DNA of 53,560 nucleotides from CAUTUX01 sp963545485. Its GTDB lineage: Bacteria > Bacillota > Clostridia > Christensenellales > CAG-917. The position numbers and the translations under genes are program-made. The DNA lies in contig CAUUJG010000009.1 of the NCBI GenBank assembly GCA_963545485.1, positions 1-53,560 on the forward strand. The letters run 5' to 3'. A model generated the notes under the pieces. That model was not told the DNA's origin. It saw only the letters and a list, made by a program, of their open reading frames with translations, and did no database searches. Of the stretch, positions 10,000 to 19,367 are shown in pieces; positions within the stretch are counted from its first letter, which is position 1; each line of letters begins with the position of its first letter.

Positions 10000-10055
10000 T
10001 TGATATCATTTAAAAACTGTTTAATAATGAATAAGTCATAGACGGAGGCGGATAG

Positions 10056-11447
10056 ATGAAATTGACATTTGATTTTAATAATATGATGGAAAGTGCCATA
10101 GGATCACAAGGTATTAAAGAAAAAGAATTAGAGTTGCTTGAAGAAAAAGCAGCGGAAGTACATAAAGCATTTGAAGCTAATCGTGGTAAAGGAATGCTTG
10201 GTTGGACAGAACTTCCATACAATCAAGTAGATGTAGTTAAAGAGATAATTGCTGAAGCGATTCACATAAGAAAAAATTATGACAATTTCGTAGTGCTCGG
10301 GATAGGCGGAAGTGCACTTGGACCATTTGCAGTGTTTAATGCATTAACACATTTAAGATATAACGATCTTTCCCCACAGAAAAGAAGTGTTAAATTTTTT
10401 GTTGAAGACAATGTTGATCCTGAGAGAATGGCTGCACTGCTTGATGTAATAGATGTAGAAAAAACAGTTTTTAATGTTATTACAAAAAGTGGAGCGACAT
10501 CTGAGACAATGAGCCAATATTTAATTATTACAGATATTCTAAAAAAGAAGTTAGGTGATAAATATAAAGAAAATATAATAGCTACAACATCGGCAGAAAA
10601 AGGGAATCTAATTAAAATAGCTACTAAGGAGAACTTTAAAACATTTTACATTCCAGATGGAGTTGGGGGAAGATTTTCTGAATTGTGTCCTGTAGGGTTA
10701 TTACCTGCAGCTGTTTTGGGCATAGATATAACGGGGTTGCTACGTGGTGCTGCAGAAATGGATAAAATATGTAGCACAGAAAAAATGAGAAAAAACCCAG
10801 CATTATTTGGAGCTGTTCTACAATACATCGCAATGATGAAAGGCAAAAATGTATCAGTAATGATGCCATATTCGGATGCTTTGAGATATATGGCTGATTG
10901 GTATTGCCAGTTGTGGGGAGAAAGTCTTGGAAAGGAAAAAGATCTAAGCGGTAGAATTGTAAACCATGGGCAAACACCAGTTAAGGCATTGGGAGTTACA
11001 GATCAACATTCACAGGTTCAATTATATACTGAAGGACCTTTTGATAAAGTGATTACATTTATAGGTGTGCAGCAGTTTAGAAAAGATGTGATTATTCCAG
11101 CGGGAGCTGAAGAATTTCCTGATGTAAATTTCTTGTGTGGACATACGCTATCAGAGTTAATTAATACTGAAAGAAAAGCAACGGAGTATGCCCTTACAAA
11201 AGCAAAAAGGATGAATCAGACAATTATGTTGGATGAAATTTCAGCAAATACAATTGGACAACTGATAACATATTTTGAAATACAGACAGCATATATGGGA
11301 GCATTGTTGAATATTGATGCATTTAATCAACCAGGAGTTGAAGAAGGCAAGAATGCTACTTATGCATTATTTGACAGACAGGGATATGAAGAAAAAAAGG
11401 CGGAGATGTTAAAGGCGAAGCCAAAAGATTCAAAATATATAATGTAA
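10056..11447 (+). CDS. pgi: Glucose-6-phosphate isomerase
   Basis: Interconverts glucose-6-P and fructose-6-P in glycolysis. The 463-residue length fits the bacterial short PGI. Signatures present are VLGIGGSALGP (about residues 80-90), VITKSGATSET (about 141-151, sugar-phosphate loop), the GGRFSELCPVGLLPAAVLG segment and QLWGESLGKE. The ribosome site is GGAGGCGG. The terminal TAA shares one base with the ATG of the next gene (TAATG), so they form an operon. Confidence 0.95.
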   Translation: MKLTFDFNNMMESAIGSQGIKEKELELLEEKAAEVHKAFEANRGKGMLGWTELPYNQVDVVKEIIAEAIHIRKNYDNFVVLGIGGSALGPFAVFNALTHLRYNDLSPQKRSVKFFVEDNVDPERMAALLDVIDVEKTVFNVITKSGATSETMSQYLIITDILKKKLGDKYKENIIATTSAEKGNLIKIATKENFKTFYIPDGVGGRFSELCPVGLLPAAVLGIDITGLLRGAAEMDKICSTEKMRKNPALFGAVLQYIAMMKGKNVSVMMPYSDALRYMADWYCQLWGESLGKEKDLSGRIVNHGQTPVKALGVTDQHSQVQLYTEGPFDKVITFIGVQQFRKDVIIPAGAEEFPDVNFLCGHTLSELINTERKATEYALTKAKRMNQTIMLDEISANTIGQLITYFEIQTAYMGALLNIDAFNQPGVEEGKNATYALFDRQGYEEKKAEMLKAKPKDSKYIM

Positions 11448-12031
11448 TGGAACAATATACTTTTTATGCCTTAATGAGCAGAATGAAATTTGTTGAACGC
11501 TGGGGGTTAATGCGTTCTATTCATCGTGAAAATTTGATGGAGCATACATGTGAAGTTGCTATGCTCGGGCAGGCATTGGCGATTATTGCTAATGAAAAAT
11601 TTAATAAAAAAATAAATGTAGATTATGTTGCAACTCTTGCGTTATATCATGATATGGCGGAAGTGGTGTCTGGCGATCTTCCAACTCCAATCAAATATTA
11701 CAATAAAGATATTAAGGAATCATATAAGGCGATTGAAAATAACATAACAGAGCAGATGCTTGAAAAAGTTCCAAAGTTTACTAAAGACACATATGCTAGT
11801 TACTTAAAGCCAGATGAAGGTAGTGAAGAATTTCAAATGATGAAGATAGCAGATAAACTTTCTGCATATGTTAAGTGCGTTGAGGAAACAGCTGGAGGAA
11901 ATAAGGAATTTGAATTGGCAAAAGAAAATCTTGAAAAAATACTCGTTGCATATTGGGAAAAACATCCAGAGCTTAAATTTTTTATGCAGAAATGTTTGCC
12001 TTCATATGGGAAGCAACTGGATTTGCTATGA
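11447..12031 (+). CDS. yfbR: HD-domain 5'-deoxynucleotidase (YfbR-like)
   Basis: 194 residues closely patterned on E. coli YfbR, a metal-dependent HD phosphohydrolase that removes phosphate from deoxyribonucleoside 5'-monophosphates. Matching blocks are SRMKFVERWGLMRS, RENLMEHTCEVAML (first metal His), ALYHDMAEVVSGDLPTPIKYYN (the HD pair) and KIADKLSAYVKCVEE (final Asp). It overlaps pgi by one base and the next gene by four (ATGA), so it sits in the middle of a tightly coupled operon. Confidence 0.85.
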   Translation: MEQYTFYALMSRMKFVERWGLMRSIHRENLMEHTCEVAMLGQALAIIANEKFNKKINVDYVATLALYHDMAEVVSGDLPTPIKYYNKDIKESYKAIENNITEQMLEKVPKFTKDTYASYLKPDEGSEEFQMMKIADKLSAYVKCVEETAGGNKEFELAKENLEKILVAYWEKHPELKFFMQKCLPSYGKQLDLL

Positions 12032-13047
12032 TTGTTCTAAGCAATGTTTCATGCCAGTATAAATTTGCAAAAAAAGTTTTCGACAATTTAAATATACAAT
12101 TCAATGATGCAGAAATAGTATCGGTGCTTGGGGATGAAGAAAGTGGCAAAAGCACTTTATTTAAGATTCTCATAGGTATGGAACAATATTCAGGAACTGT
12201 CTTATATGATGGTGAAGTGTTAAACAAAAAACCTCATACAATAGTAGCTCTATATTCACAACACGCATTATTTTCAGGATATTCAGTTAAATATAATTTG
12301 GGATACTCCCTTAAAATAAGAAAGTCTAAAAAAGAAGACATACAGTTGAAGTTAAATGAAGTTGTGAAGTTTTTACAATTAGAAAATATAATTAGTAAAA
12401 AAATATGTAGACTGTCAGAATATGAGAAAGTTAAGGTCTGTCTTGGTAGGCTATTAATTAGGGATGCAAAATATTATTTAGTTGATGATGTATTTAGAAA
12501 ACTTAATAGCGAAGAAAGAGAAAAAGCGTTTCAACTGTTTAAAGAAATAGCGGGAAAATTAAAGGACAAAAACAAGGTAGTTGTATATTTTACACGAAAT
12601 AAAAAAGAAGCTATTGAAGTTGCAGATAGGTTATGTATTGTTGCAAATTGTGAATTAAAAGAGTTTGAAGATAAAAAAACAATATTAGAAGATCCACAGA
12701 ATATATATAGCGTTATTATGTTGAAAAATAAGAACAATATACTAGCATGTGACATTGTGAATAATAAATTAATAGACAGGATGGGTGAAATTACAGCAAT
12801 GGAAAAAGATGAAATATTGAAAGATAAAACATCAGTTTATGTCTATATTCCAGAAGATGCCTTTATTGTAGGGAGCACCAATACATTACAAGCAAAGGAA
12901 ACAATTCCAGTAGATAATAGATATCTATACACATTAAGTAATAATATGACAGTACTTTCAAACAAAGTAAGTGATCAAATTTCTTTTGATATAGATATGT
13001 CAAAAGTTAGTTATTTTGATATTCCATCTGGAAGGAGAATAAAGTAA
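12028..13047 (+). CDS. Diverged ABC-transporter-type ATPase with altered catalytic motifs
   Basis: 339 residues, organised like a MalK/PotA ATPase: an ABC domain (about 1-230) and a C-terminal regulatory region. Walker A is intact, GDEESGKST (residues 35-43), and a Q-loop glutamine is present (YSQHALF). The signature LSGGQ is LSEYE (about 129-133), the Walker B pair Asp-Glu is Asp-Asp (LVDDVF, about 151-156), and the switch histidine position reads FTRNKKEA, i.e. Arg. It may bind ATP but should hydrolyse poorly, if at all. The ATG at 12028 is chosen because it overlaps the upstream stop as ATGA; an in-frame ATG at 11992 lies deep in yfbR. No permease is coupled to it; the next gene has its own promoter. 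Confidence 0.7.
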   Translation: MIVLSNVSCQYKFAKKVFDNLNIQFNDAEIVSVLGDEESGKSTLFKILIGMEQYSGTVLYDGEVLNKKPHTIVALYSQHALFSGYSVKYNLGYSLKIRKSKKEDIQLKLNEVVKFLQLENIISKKICRLSEYEKVKVCLGRLLIRDAKYYLVDDVFRKLNSEEREKAFQLFKEIAGKLKDKNKVVVYFTRNKKEAIEVADRLCIVANCELKEFEDKKTILEDPQNIYSVIMLKNKNNILACDIVNNKLIDRMGEITAMEKDEILKDKTSVYVYIPEDAFIVGSTNTLQAKETIPVDNRYLYTLSNNMTVLSNKVSDQISFDIDMSKVSYFDIPSGRRIK

Positions 13048-13061
13048 ATTATACATTATTT

Positions 13062-13070
13062 TGGTATAAT
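13062..13070 (+). promoter_or_regulatory. Extended -10 promoter, predicted leaderless mRNA
   Basis: TGG-TATAAT ends at 13070, so transcription should start at about 13077, exactly the GTG start codon of the following ABC ATPase. There is no Shine-Dalgarno between the -10 box and the GTG. Confidence 0.5.
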
Positions 13071-13076
13071 GACTTT

Positions 13077-14009
13077 GTGATAAATCATATTGACAAATAC
13101 GCAATTGAAATAGAAAATTTACATAAATCTTATAAAGATGTTGAGGCTCTTAAGGGAATAAGTTTTAGTGTACTTGAAGGTACATTATTTTCTTACATTG
13201 GGTTAAATGGATCCGGAAAATCCACGACAATCAATATATTATGTCAGGTTATTAAAAGTGATGAAGGATCTATAAGAATTTTTGGAAAAGATCTTGAAAA
13301 ATATGGGTATGAGATTAAAAAGGATGTAGGTATAGTTTTTCAAAATTCTTGCCTAGATAGAGATTTATCAATAAAAGCGAATTTAAAAATCAAAGCTGAT
13401 ATTTTTGGTATAAGTAAAAAAGATTTTTTAAATAAAGTTGAATATCTTGATTCAATACTAGAGCTAAAATCAATTTACAAGAAAAAGTATAAACATTTAT
13501 CTGGAGGGCAGAAGAGGCGGGCGGATATTGCTTTGGCTCTTGTAAATGATCCAAAGTTGTTGTTTTTAGATGAACCTACTACTGGACTAGACCCTATCAA
13601 TAGAGATAAGGTTTGGCAGGTGATTATGCATCTTGTAAAAGATGAAGGGATTACCGTATTTCTTACAACGCATTACATGGAAGAATCAGAGTACTCTGAT
13701 AATGTAATAATTATTGATAAAGGTAAGATAATTGCTGAAGGGTCGCCAATTGAACTTAAAGAAAAATTCTCAAAAAACACTTTAAAGATATATGTGGATA
13801 ATTTAGAGAGGAATACAAATAAGCTAAAAGAAATATTTAATAATGTTGAATATGATAAGGATCATTATTCAATTAAAATAGATAATATGGATTTTTTTAA
13901 AGTGGAAGATAAGGAGTTTCAAAATTTATTGAAAGATATTGAAATTATAAAAGGTAATCTACAAGATGTGTTTATAAATGTAGCGGGGAAGAGGTTTGTA
14001 AATGAATAA
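13077..14009 (+). CDS. ABC-2 exporter ATP-binding protein
   Basis: 310-residue ATPase with complete motifs: Walker A GLNGSGKST (about residues 42-50), signature HLSGGQKRR, Walker B LLFLDEPTTGLDP and switch histidine TTHYMEE, then a C-terminal domain as in CcmA/drug-exporter ATPases. The start is GTG; no other start codon fits before the ABC domain begins. No ribosome site precedes it and a -10 box lies 7 bases upstream, so the mRNA is probably leaderless. The 3' end overlaps the permease gene by 8 bases; together they form an exporter of unknown substrate (ions, drugs or lipids are typical). Confidence 0.87.
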   Translation: MINHIDKYAIEIENLHKSYKDVEALKGISFSVLEGTLFSYIGLNGSGKSTTINILCQVIKSDEGSIRIFGKDLEKYGYEIKKDVGIVFQNSCLDRDLSIKANLKIKADIFGISKKDFLNKVEYLDSILELKSIYKKKYKHLSGGQKRRADIALALVNDPKLLFLDEPTTGLDPINRDKVWQVIMHLVKDEGITVFLTTHYMEESEYSDNVIIIDKGKIIAEGSPIELKEKFSKNTLKIYVDNLERNTNKLKEIFNNVEYDKDHYSIKIDNMDFFKVEDKEFQNLLKDIEIIKGNLQDVFINVAGKRFVNE

Positions 14010-14970
14010 GAAAATTAATAATTTTAAACAACTTATTCATTTGGCAAATAGGCATTTCCTCGTATTTATAAAGGACAAGCTTACGCTGTTTTTTTCCTTG
14101 CTCGGACCACTCATTGTAATACTTGTTTTTTTGTTATTTCTTAAAAATATTCAGGTTGATGCTGTATTGGGATATTTGAGGAAGATTGGTATTCATGGAA
14201 GCGGTAGTAATATGAAAAAAGAAATTACAAAGTTAGTTTTAAATGACATGTTTGGCGGAGTCGTAGCGACATCAATAATAACTGTTTCATTTGCTACATG
14301 CAGTAAGGTAGTAGATGACAAAATAAGTGGGGTTTCACGTCTATATATGGCGAGTCCTATTAAAAATAGTATATTGACCGGTAGTTATATATTAGCTGCA
14401 TTCTTTACAAGTTTTGTTATAAATTTGACAGTGTATTTTATTTCCATCATTGTTCTTGCTGCGACTGGAGCATTTTACATGACAATTGCAGATGTCTTTA
14501 TTAATATTGCTTTAATATTTTTTGGTGTAATGTCCGCAACTACTATTTTTATAGTTTTAGTAGAGGGATTGACAAAAGCGACCCAGGTAACCACTTTGGG
14601 TTCCATAATAGGAGCGACTTCAGGCTTTTTCCTCGGAGCGTATGTTCCATTAAGTCAGCTTGGCAACTTTATTCAAAAGGCTGTATTAATGTTACCAGGA
14701 ACATACACAGTTAATGTTTTAAAAGGAGGATATCTTAAAAAAGCTATTGTCGAAGTTTCAAAAAAGATTGGAGACACTAATGGTGCGTTAAGAGAAGTTT
14801 TTGATTGGAAGTTAAAATATTTTAATGATAATGAAGTTCCGATATATGCATCATTTTTAGTATTGATTTTAAGTTCACTTATTTTCTTTATAGCATATGT
14901 TCTAATAAAAAAGTGTGCTGGTAAACCGAATAGAAAAAATAGAAAAGAAAACAAAGTGCAATCGGCATAG
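14002..14970 (+). CDS. ABC-2 type permease
   Basis: 322-residue integral membrane protein with about six TM segments: one near residues 27-47, then a loop, then a block around 85-110, 130-160, 165-195, 200-220 and a last helix near 285-305. The layout and the overlap with the preceding ATPase identify it as the permease half of an ABC-2 exporter. A basic C-terminal tail (KPNRKNRKENK) faces the cytoplasm. GGGGAAGAGG upstream of the ATG acts as ribosome site inside the ATPase gene. Confidence 0.85.
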   Translation: MNKKINNFKQLIHLANRHFLVFIKDKLTLFFSLLGPLIVILVFLLFLKNIQVDAVLGYLRKIGIHGSGSNMKKEITKLVLNDMFGGVVATSIITVSFATCSKVVDDKISGVSRLYMASPIKNSILTGSYILAAFFTSFVINLTVYFISIIVLAATGAFYMTIADVFINIALIFFGVMSATTIFIVLVEGLTKATQVTTLGSIIGATSGFFLGAYVPLSQLGNFIQKAVLMLPGTYTVNVLKGGYLKKAIVEVSKKIGDTNGALREVFDWKLKYFNDNEVPIYASFLVLILSSLIFFIAYVLIKKCAGKPNRKNRKENKVQSA

Positions 14971-15019
14971 AATAGTGATGACGAATGAAAAAGAACAGTG
15001 AATAAAAACAGTGTGGGTG

Positions 15020-15028
15020 TGATATACT
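15020..15028 (+). promoter_or_regulatory. ruvC promoter, predicted leaderless
   Basis: TGA-TATACT is an extended -10 ending at 15028. Adding the usual 7 bases puts the transcript start on the A of the ruvC ATG at 15035. No Shine-Dalgarno is present in ACTTTACACATG. Confidence 0.5.
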
Positions 15029-15034
15029 TTACAC

Positions 15035-15532
15035 ATGCGTGTTTTAGGAATAGATCCGGGATTGGCAATAGTTGGGTACGGTGTTTTAGATGAAGAAAAT
15101 GGAAAATGCATAGCGGTTGACTGTGGGGTAATAACTACATCAAAAGAGCTCACATTGCCACAGCGTTTAGTCCATATTGAAAAAATGTTACAAGAAATTC
15201 TTGATATGTATAAACCTGATGTTGTTGCTATTGAAGAATTGTTTTTTAGTAAAAACATAAAGACTGCGATTGCCGTAGCTCAAGCAAGAGGAGTTACATT
15301 GAATGTGTTACAAAAATCATTGCCTGATAAAATATATGAATACACGCCAAATCAAATAAAGGAATCATTAACAGGATATGGCTCTGCAGATAAAAAACAA
15401 ATGCAGGAGATGATACGAATAATTTTGAGGTTGCAGACAATTCCCAAGCCAGATGATGCTGCAGATGCTTTGGCAATAGCATTGTGCCATGCACAAACGA
15501 GTAAGATATTAAATAGATGTAAAATCAATTAA
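15035..15532 (+). CDS. ruvC: Holliday junction endonuclease RuvC
   Basis: 165-residue resolvase that cuts Holliday junctions within the RuvABC complex. MRVLGIDPGLAIVGYG carries the first catalytic Asp (D7), AIEELFF the catalytic Glu, and PDDAADALAIALCHA the final acidic pair. Length is normal. It begins the ruvC-ruvA-ruvB-queA-tgt-yajC cluster, with 9 bases to ruvA. Its presence argues for Clostridia rather than Bacilli, which use RecU. Confidence 0.95.
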   Translation: MRVLGIDPGLAIVGYGVLDEENGKCIAVDCGVITTSKELTLPQRLVHIEKMLQEILDMYKPDVVAIEELFFSKNIKTAIAVAQARGVTLNVLQKSLPDKIYEYTPNQIKESLTGYGSADKKQMQEMIRIILRLQTIPKPDDAADALAIALCHAQTSKILNRCKIN

Positions 15533-15541
15533 AGAGGTAAC

Positions 15542-16117
15542 ATGTACAGTTTTATAAAAGGAAAAGTAGATGAGGTAGGAATAGGCAAGTTAGTTATAGA
15601 ATGTAATGATATAGGATATGAGATAACAGTTCCAGAAAGAATAGCTGCAACATTAAAAGTAGGCGATATTGTCAAAATATATACATATTTATATGTAAAG
15701 GAGGATAGACAGGAATTATTTGGATTTCTCACAAATGAAGAAAAATTATTTTTCAATCAGCTTATAAGCATAAATGGTGTAGGTCCAAAAAGCGCTATTC
15801 AGATCCTTGGCACACACGATCTTGTAACATTAAGGACAGCAATTGCAACACAGGATGTAAAGACATTAACACAGGTTAAAGGGTTGGGGAAGAAAACTGC
15901 TGAAATGATTATAGTAAATATGAAAGGTAATATTGATCTAAAATTGCAATCAGATGCAATGCCGTCATCGCTTGCAACGAACGATGAACAGGATGCAGTT
16001 AACACCTTAGAGGCATTGGGAGTTAATAGATCGGAAGCTATTAGGGTTGTCGCATTAGTCGCTAAAGATGTAACGGGCGTAGAGAATATTATAAGAGCGG
16101 CATTACAGAAGGTGTAA
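15542..16117 (+). CDS. ruvA: Holliday junction branch migration protein RuvA
   Basis: 191 residues. The N-terminal OB fold starts MYSFIKGKVDEVG, the helix-hairpin-helix pair includes INGVGPKSAIQIL and VKGLGKKTAEMIIVNMK, and the C-terminal domain III (from about residue 145, ALGVNRSEAIRVV) would contact RuvB. It forms tetramers on Holliday junctions and loads RuvB. The ribosome site AGAGGT precedes the ATG. It is 3 bases from ruvB. Confidence 0.95.
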   Translation: MYSFIKGKVDEVGIGKLVIECNDIGYEITVPERIAATLKVGDIVKIYTYLYVKEDRQELFGFLTNEEKLFFNQLISINGVGPKSAIQILGTHDLVTLRTAIATQDVKTLTQVKGLGKKTAEMIIVNMKGNIDLKLQSDAMPSSLATNDEQDAVNTLEALGVNRSEAIRVVALVAKDVTGVENIIRAALQKV

Positions 16118-16120
16118 AAA

Positions 16121-17146
16121 ATGGAAGACAGTACAAGAATAATAAGTAGTATGGTATTGGGGGAAGGAGATAAAGATCTAACTCTAAGACCACAGACTCT
16201 TGAAGAATATGTGGGACAAACGGCAATTAAAGATAAGATGTCTATTTATATTACAGCTGCGAAAAACAGGTCAGATGCCCTTGACCATATTTTGTTATAT
16301 GGACCTCCGGGGCTTGGGAAAACAACATTGGCACATGTAATAGCAAATGAAATGGGTTCTCAAATTAAAATTACTTCTGGTCCGGCAATTGAAAAGGCAG
16401 CAGATCTAGCTGCAATTTTAACCAATCTTGGGAAGGGAGATATTCTATTTATAGATGAAATCCATAGGCTTAGAAACAATATAGAAGAAGTTTTATATCC
16501 GGCAATGGAAGACTATAGTCTTGACTTCATTTCTGGTAAGGGAGCTATGGCTAGAAGTATACGTATTCCGTTGCAAAAGTTTACTTTGGTAGGGGCTACA
16601 ACAAGAGCCGGAATGTTATCTAGTCCATTGAGAGCAAGATTTGGTATTAATGAAAGACTTGAAATGTATGATAAAGAAGAACTGAAAAATATTATTATCA
16701 GATCAGCTAAAATTTTAAACATAGATATTGACGATGAATCAGCAATTGAATTGGCGAAGCGTAGCAGAGGAACTCCAAGAATAGCGAACAGACTTTTAAA
16801 AAGAATAAGAGATTTTGCGGAGTATGATGAGAAAAAAAATGTAGATCTTGAAATAACTAGGAAGGCATTGTCATTGCTTGGAATAGATGATCTTGGACTT
16901 GATAAAATAGACAATCTTATTCTTGAAACGATTATAAGTAAATTTAATGGTGGACCAGTGGGGCTTGATACGCTTGCAGCATCGACAGGCGAAGATGCAG
17001 GGACTATAGAAGATGTAGTTGAACCATTTTTATTACAGTTAGGGTTTATATCACGAACTCCAAGAGGAAGAGAATGTACAGCACTTGCTTATCATCATTT
17101 AAGGAAAGATAAAGAGGGACATGAAAAGTTCGGATTTCTTTTTTAA
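16121..17146 (+). CDS. ruvB: Holliday junction helicase RuvB
   Basis: 341-residue AAA+ motor of branch migration. Present are RPQTLEEYVGQ, Walker A YGPPGLGKTTL, Walker B ILFIDEIHRL, sensor 1 LVGATTRAG, and the C-terminal winged helix (RTPRGRECTALAYHHL). Its 3' end overlaps queA by 26 bases in another frame. Confidence 0.95.
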   Translation: MEDSTRIISSMVLGEGDKDLTLRPQTLEEYVGQTAIKDKMSIYITAAKNRSDALDHILLYGPPGLGKTTLAHVIANEMGSQIKITSGPAIEKAADLAAILTNLGKGDILFIDEIHRLRNNIEEVLYPAMEDYSLDFISGKGAMARSIRIPLQKFTLVGATTRAGMLSSPLRARFGINERLEMYDKEELKNIIIRSAKILNIDIDDESAIELAKRSRGTPRIANRLLKRIRDFAEYDEKKNVDLEITRKALSLLGIDDLGLDKIDNLILETIISKFNGGPVGLDTLAASTGEDAGTIEDVVEPFLLQLGFISRTPRGRECTALAYHHLRKDKEGHEKFGFLF

Positions 17147-18155
17147 TTTACCGGAAGAGCTGATAGCACAACACCCTATTGAACCAAGAGATGCTTCAAG
17201 GCTTCTTGTATATGATGTTAATAAAAAAGAAATTGAGCATAAGAAATTCAGAGATATCATATATTATTTAAAAAAAGGTGATGTTCTAGTCGTCAATAGA
17301 ACTAGAGTAATACCAGCAAGAATTTTTGCTGATATCGAAGGATATAGTCGTAAAGTTGAAATCCTACTTCTTAAAAGGTTGAGTTATACAGCATGGGAAA
17401 CACTTGTAAAGCCAGGAAAGAAAATGAAAATCGGCACCATAGGAAGTGCTGGAGATAAATTAAAATTTAAAGTTACAGGTATAAAAGAAGATGGAGAAAG
17501 GATTATAGAATTTGAATTTGATGGAGTTTTTGAAAACATTCTTGATGAAATAGGACATATTCCCTTACCGCCATATATTAGAGAAAATCTGGAAAATGGG
17601 GAGAGATATCAGACAGTATATAGTAGAGAGTTAGGTTCAGCAGCTGCCCCTACAGCAGGATTGCATTTCACAGAAGAACTTCTTGAGCAAATAAAACAAA
17701 AAGGTATTGAAGTTGTGGAAGTAATACTTCATATAGGTTTAGGCACATTTAGACCTGTCAAAGTTGAAAATGTGGAAGAACATCATATGCATACTGAAAG
17801 TTATTTAATTTCTGATGAAACTGCAAATAAAATAAATAAGGCAGTGGACGAGAAAAGAAGAATAATATGTGTGGGAACAACATCAGTACGAGTACTCGAA
17901 AGTGTTGCAGATATGGACGGTCATGTAAAGGCGGCGTCGGGAGAAACAAATATTTTTATTTATCCTGGATACAAATTTAAAATTGTACGCAATCTTATAA
18001 CAAATTTTCATTTACCAGAATCGACTTTAATAATGCTGGTCTCAGCATTAGTTGGGAAAGATGAAACAATTAAAGTTTATAATGAAGCAATAAAGGAAAA
18101 GTACAGATTTTTTTCATTTGGAGACGCAACATTTTTTTATAATAGTGAGAATTAA
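17121..18155 (+). CDS. queA: S-adenosylmethionine:tRNA ribosyltransferase-isomerase
   Basis: 344 residues. Transfers and isomerises the ribosyl part of SAM onto preQ1-tRNA to make epoxyqueuosine. It starts MKSSDFFFNLPEELIAQHP and contains HIPLPPYI and the GSAAAPTAGLHFT signature, with a C-terminal NLITNFHLPESTLIMLVSA. The ATG at 17121 lies inside ruvB, fits the family N-terminus, and implies coupled translation. tgt follows after 2 bases. Confidence 0.95.
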   Translation: MKSSDFFFNLPEELIAQHPIEPRDASRLLVYDVNKKEIEHKKFRDIIYYLKKGDVLVVNRTRVIPARIFADIEGYSRKVEILLLKRLSYTAWETLVKPGKKMKIGTIGSAGDKLKFKVTGIKEDGERIIEFEFDGVFENILDEIGHIPLPPYIRENLENGERYQTVYSRELGSAAAPTAGLHFTEELLEQIKQKGIEVVEVILHIGLGTFRPVKVENVEEHHMHTESYLISDETANKINKAVDEKRRIICVGTTSVRVLESVADMDGHVKAASGETNIFIYPGYKFKIVRNLITNFHLPESTLIMLVSALVGKDETIKVYNEAIKEKYRFFSFGDATFFYNSEN

Positions 18156-18157
18156 AA

Positions 18158-19282
18158 ATGAAATATGAAATTATACATGAATGTAAGCAAAGTGGTGCTA
18201 GAGTCGGAAAACTCATCACTGAGCATGGAAATATTATTACGCCATGTTTTATGCCGGTTGGTACAAAAGCCACAGTGAAGGGATTATCTCCGGATGAAGT
18301 GAAGGCGACAAATGCTAAAATATTGTTATCAAACACATATCATTTACATTTAAGACCGGGAGAAGAGATTGTTCAAAAAGCCGGAGGACTTCATAAATTC
18401 ATGAATTGGGATGGGGCAATCCTTACAGATAGTGGTGGATTTCAAGTGTTTTCACTTTCTAAATTAAGAAAGATAACAGATGAAGGAGTTGCATTTCAAA
18501 GCCATATAGATGGCAGTAGACATTTTTTTACTCCGACTAAATCTCTAGAAATTCAAAGGGCTTTAGGTGCGGATATAGTAATGGCGTTTGATGAGTGTTC
18601 TGAAATCGGAATAAGTCATGATAAAGCACGCAAGGCGATGGAGCGGACATTGTTGTGGTTGGATGAATGTTCCAAAGTTTCTTTGCAATCGCATCAGGTG
18701 ATGTTCCCGATAGTGCAAGGAAACATATTCCCAGATTTAAGGGTTGAAAGTTTAAAGAGAACAATTCCATATGCGAAAGTAGGGATAGCAATAGGAGGGC
18801 TTTCAGTTGGGGAAACTGATGAACAGATGTATGAAATGCTAGATGTTTTAAAGCCATTGTATCCGAAAAAAATGCCAAGATATCTCATGGGCGTAGGGAG
18901 TGCAGATTACATAGTTGAAGGTATTCTTAGAGGAATAGATATGTTTGATTGTGTTTTGGCAACAAGAATTGCAAGGAACGGAACAGCAATGACAATGACC
19001 GGTTATTCAACTATAAGGAATGCAGTATATAGAGAAGATTTCACGCCCATTGAAGAAGGGTGTGATTGTTATGCATGTAAAAATTATACAAGAGCATATA
19101 TAAGGCATCTTATCAAAGCAGATGAAATACTTGGTGGAAGATTGCTATCTATACATAACATAAGATTCTTGCAAAGGCTTACCGAGGAAATTAGAGAGGC
19201 TATTATGGATGACAGATATATGGACTATGTTGAGAATTTTAGGAAACAGTTTATTGGGAAAAATCGAATGATTAAAAATTAA
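18158..19282 (+). CDS. tgt: Queuine tRNA-guanine transglycosylase
   Basis: 374 residues. Exchanges G34 of GUN anticodons for preQ1. The nucleophile and substrate pocket are visible in LTDSGGFQVFSL and FDECSEIGI, the second catalytic Asp in RGIDMFDCVLATRIARNG, and the zinc site in CDCYACKNYTRAYIRHL with a later His (SIHN). No preQ1 synthesis or queG/queH gene occurs in the window, so preQ1 or queuine supply lies elsewhere. Confidence 0.95.
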   Translation: MKYEIIHECKQSGARVGKLITEHGNIITPCFMPVGTKATVKGLSPDEVKATNAKILLSNTYHLHLRPGEEIVQKAGGLHKFMNWDGAILTDSGGFQVFSLSKLRKITDEGVAFQSHIDGSRHFFTPTKSLEIQRALGADIVMAFDECSEIGISHDKARKAMERTLLWLDECSKVSLQSHQVMFPIVQGNIFPDLRVESLKRTIPYAKVGIAIGGLSVGETDEQMYEMLDVLKPLYPKKMPRYLMGVGSADYIVEGILRGIDMFDCVLATRIARNGTAMTMTGYSTIRNAVYREDFTPIEEGCDCYACKNYTRAYIRHLIKADEILGGRLLSIHNIRFLQRLTEEIREAIMDDRYMDYVENFRKQFIGKNRMIKN

Positions 19283-19367
19283 ACCAGCCACACGGTGGTA
19301 TCATTTTGTTGTCATGAAAGGTAAAATCATGTAGACTAAATTACGATTAAGTTTTTAGGAGAAAAAA

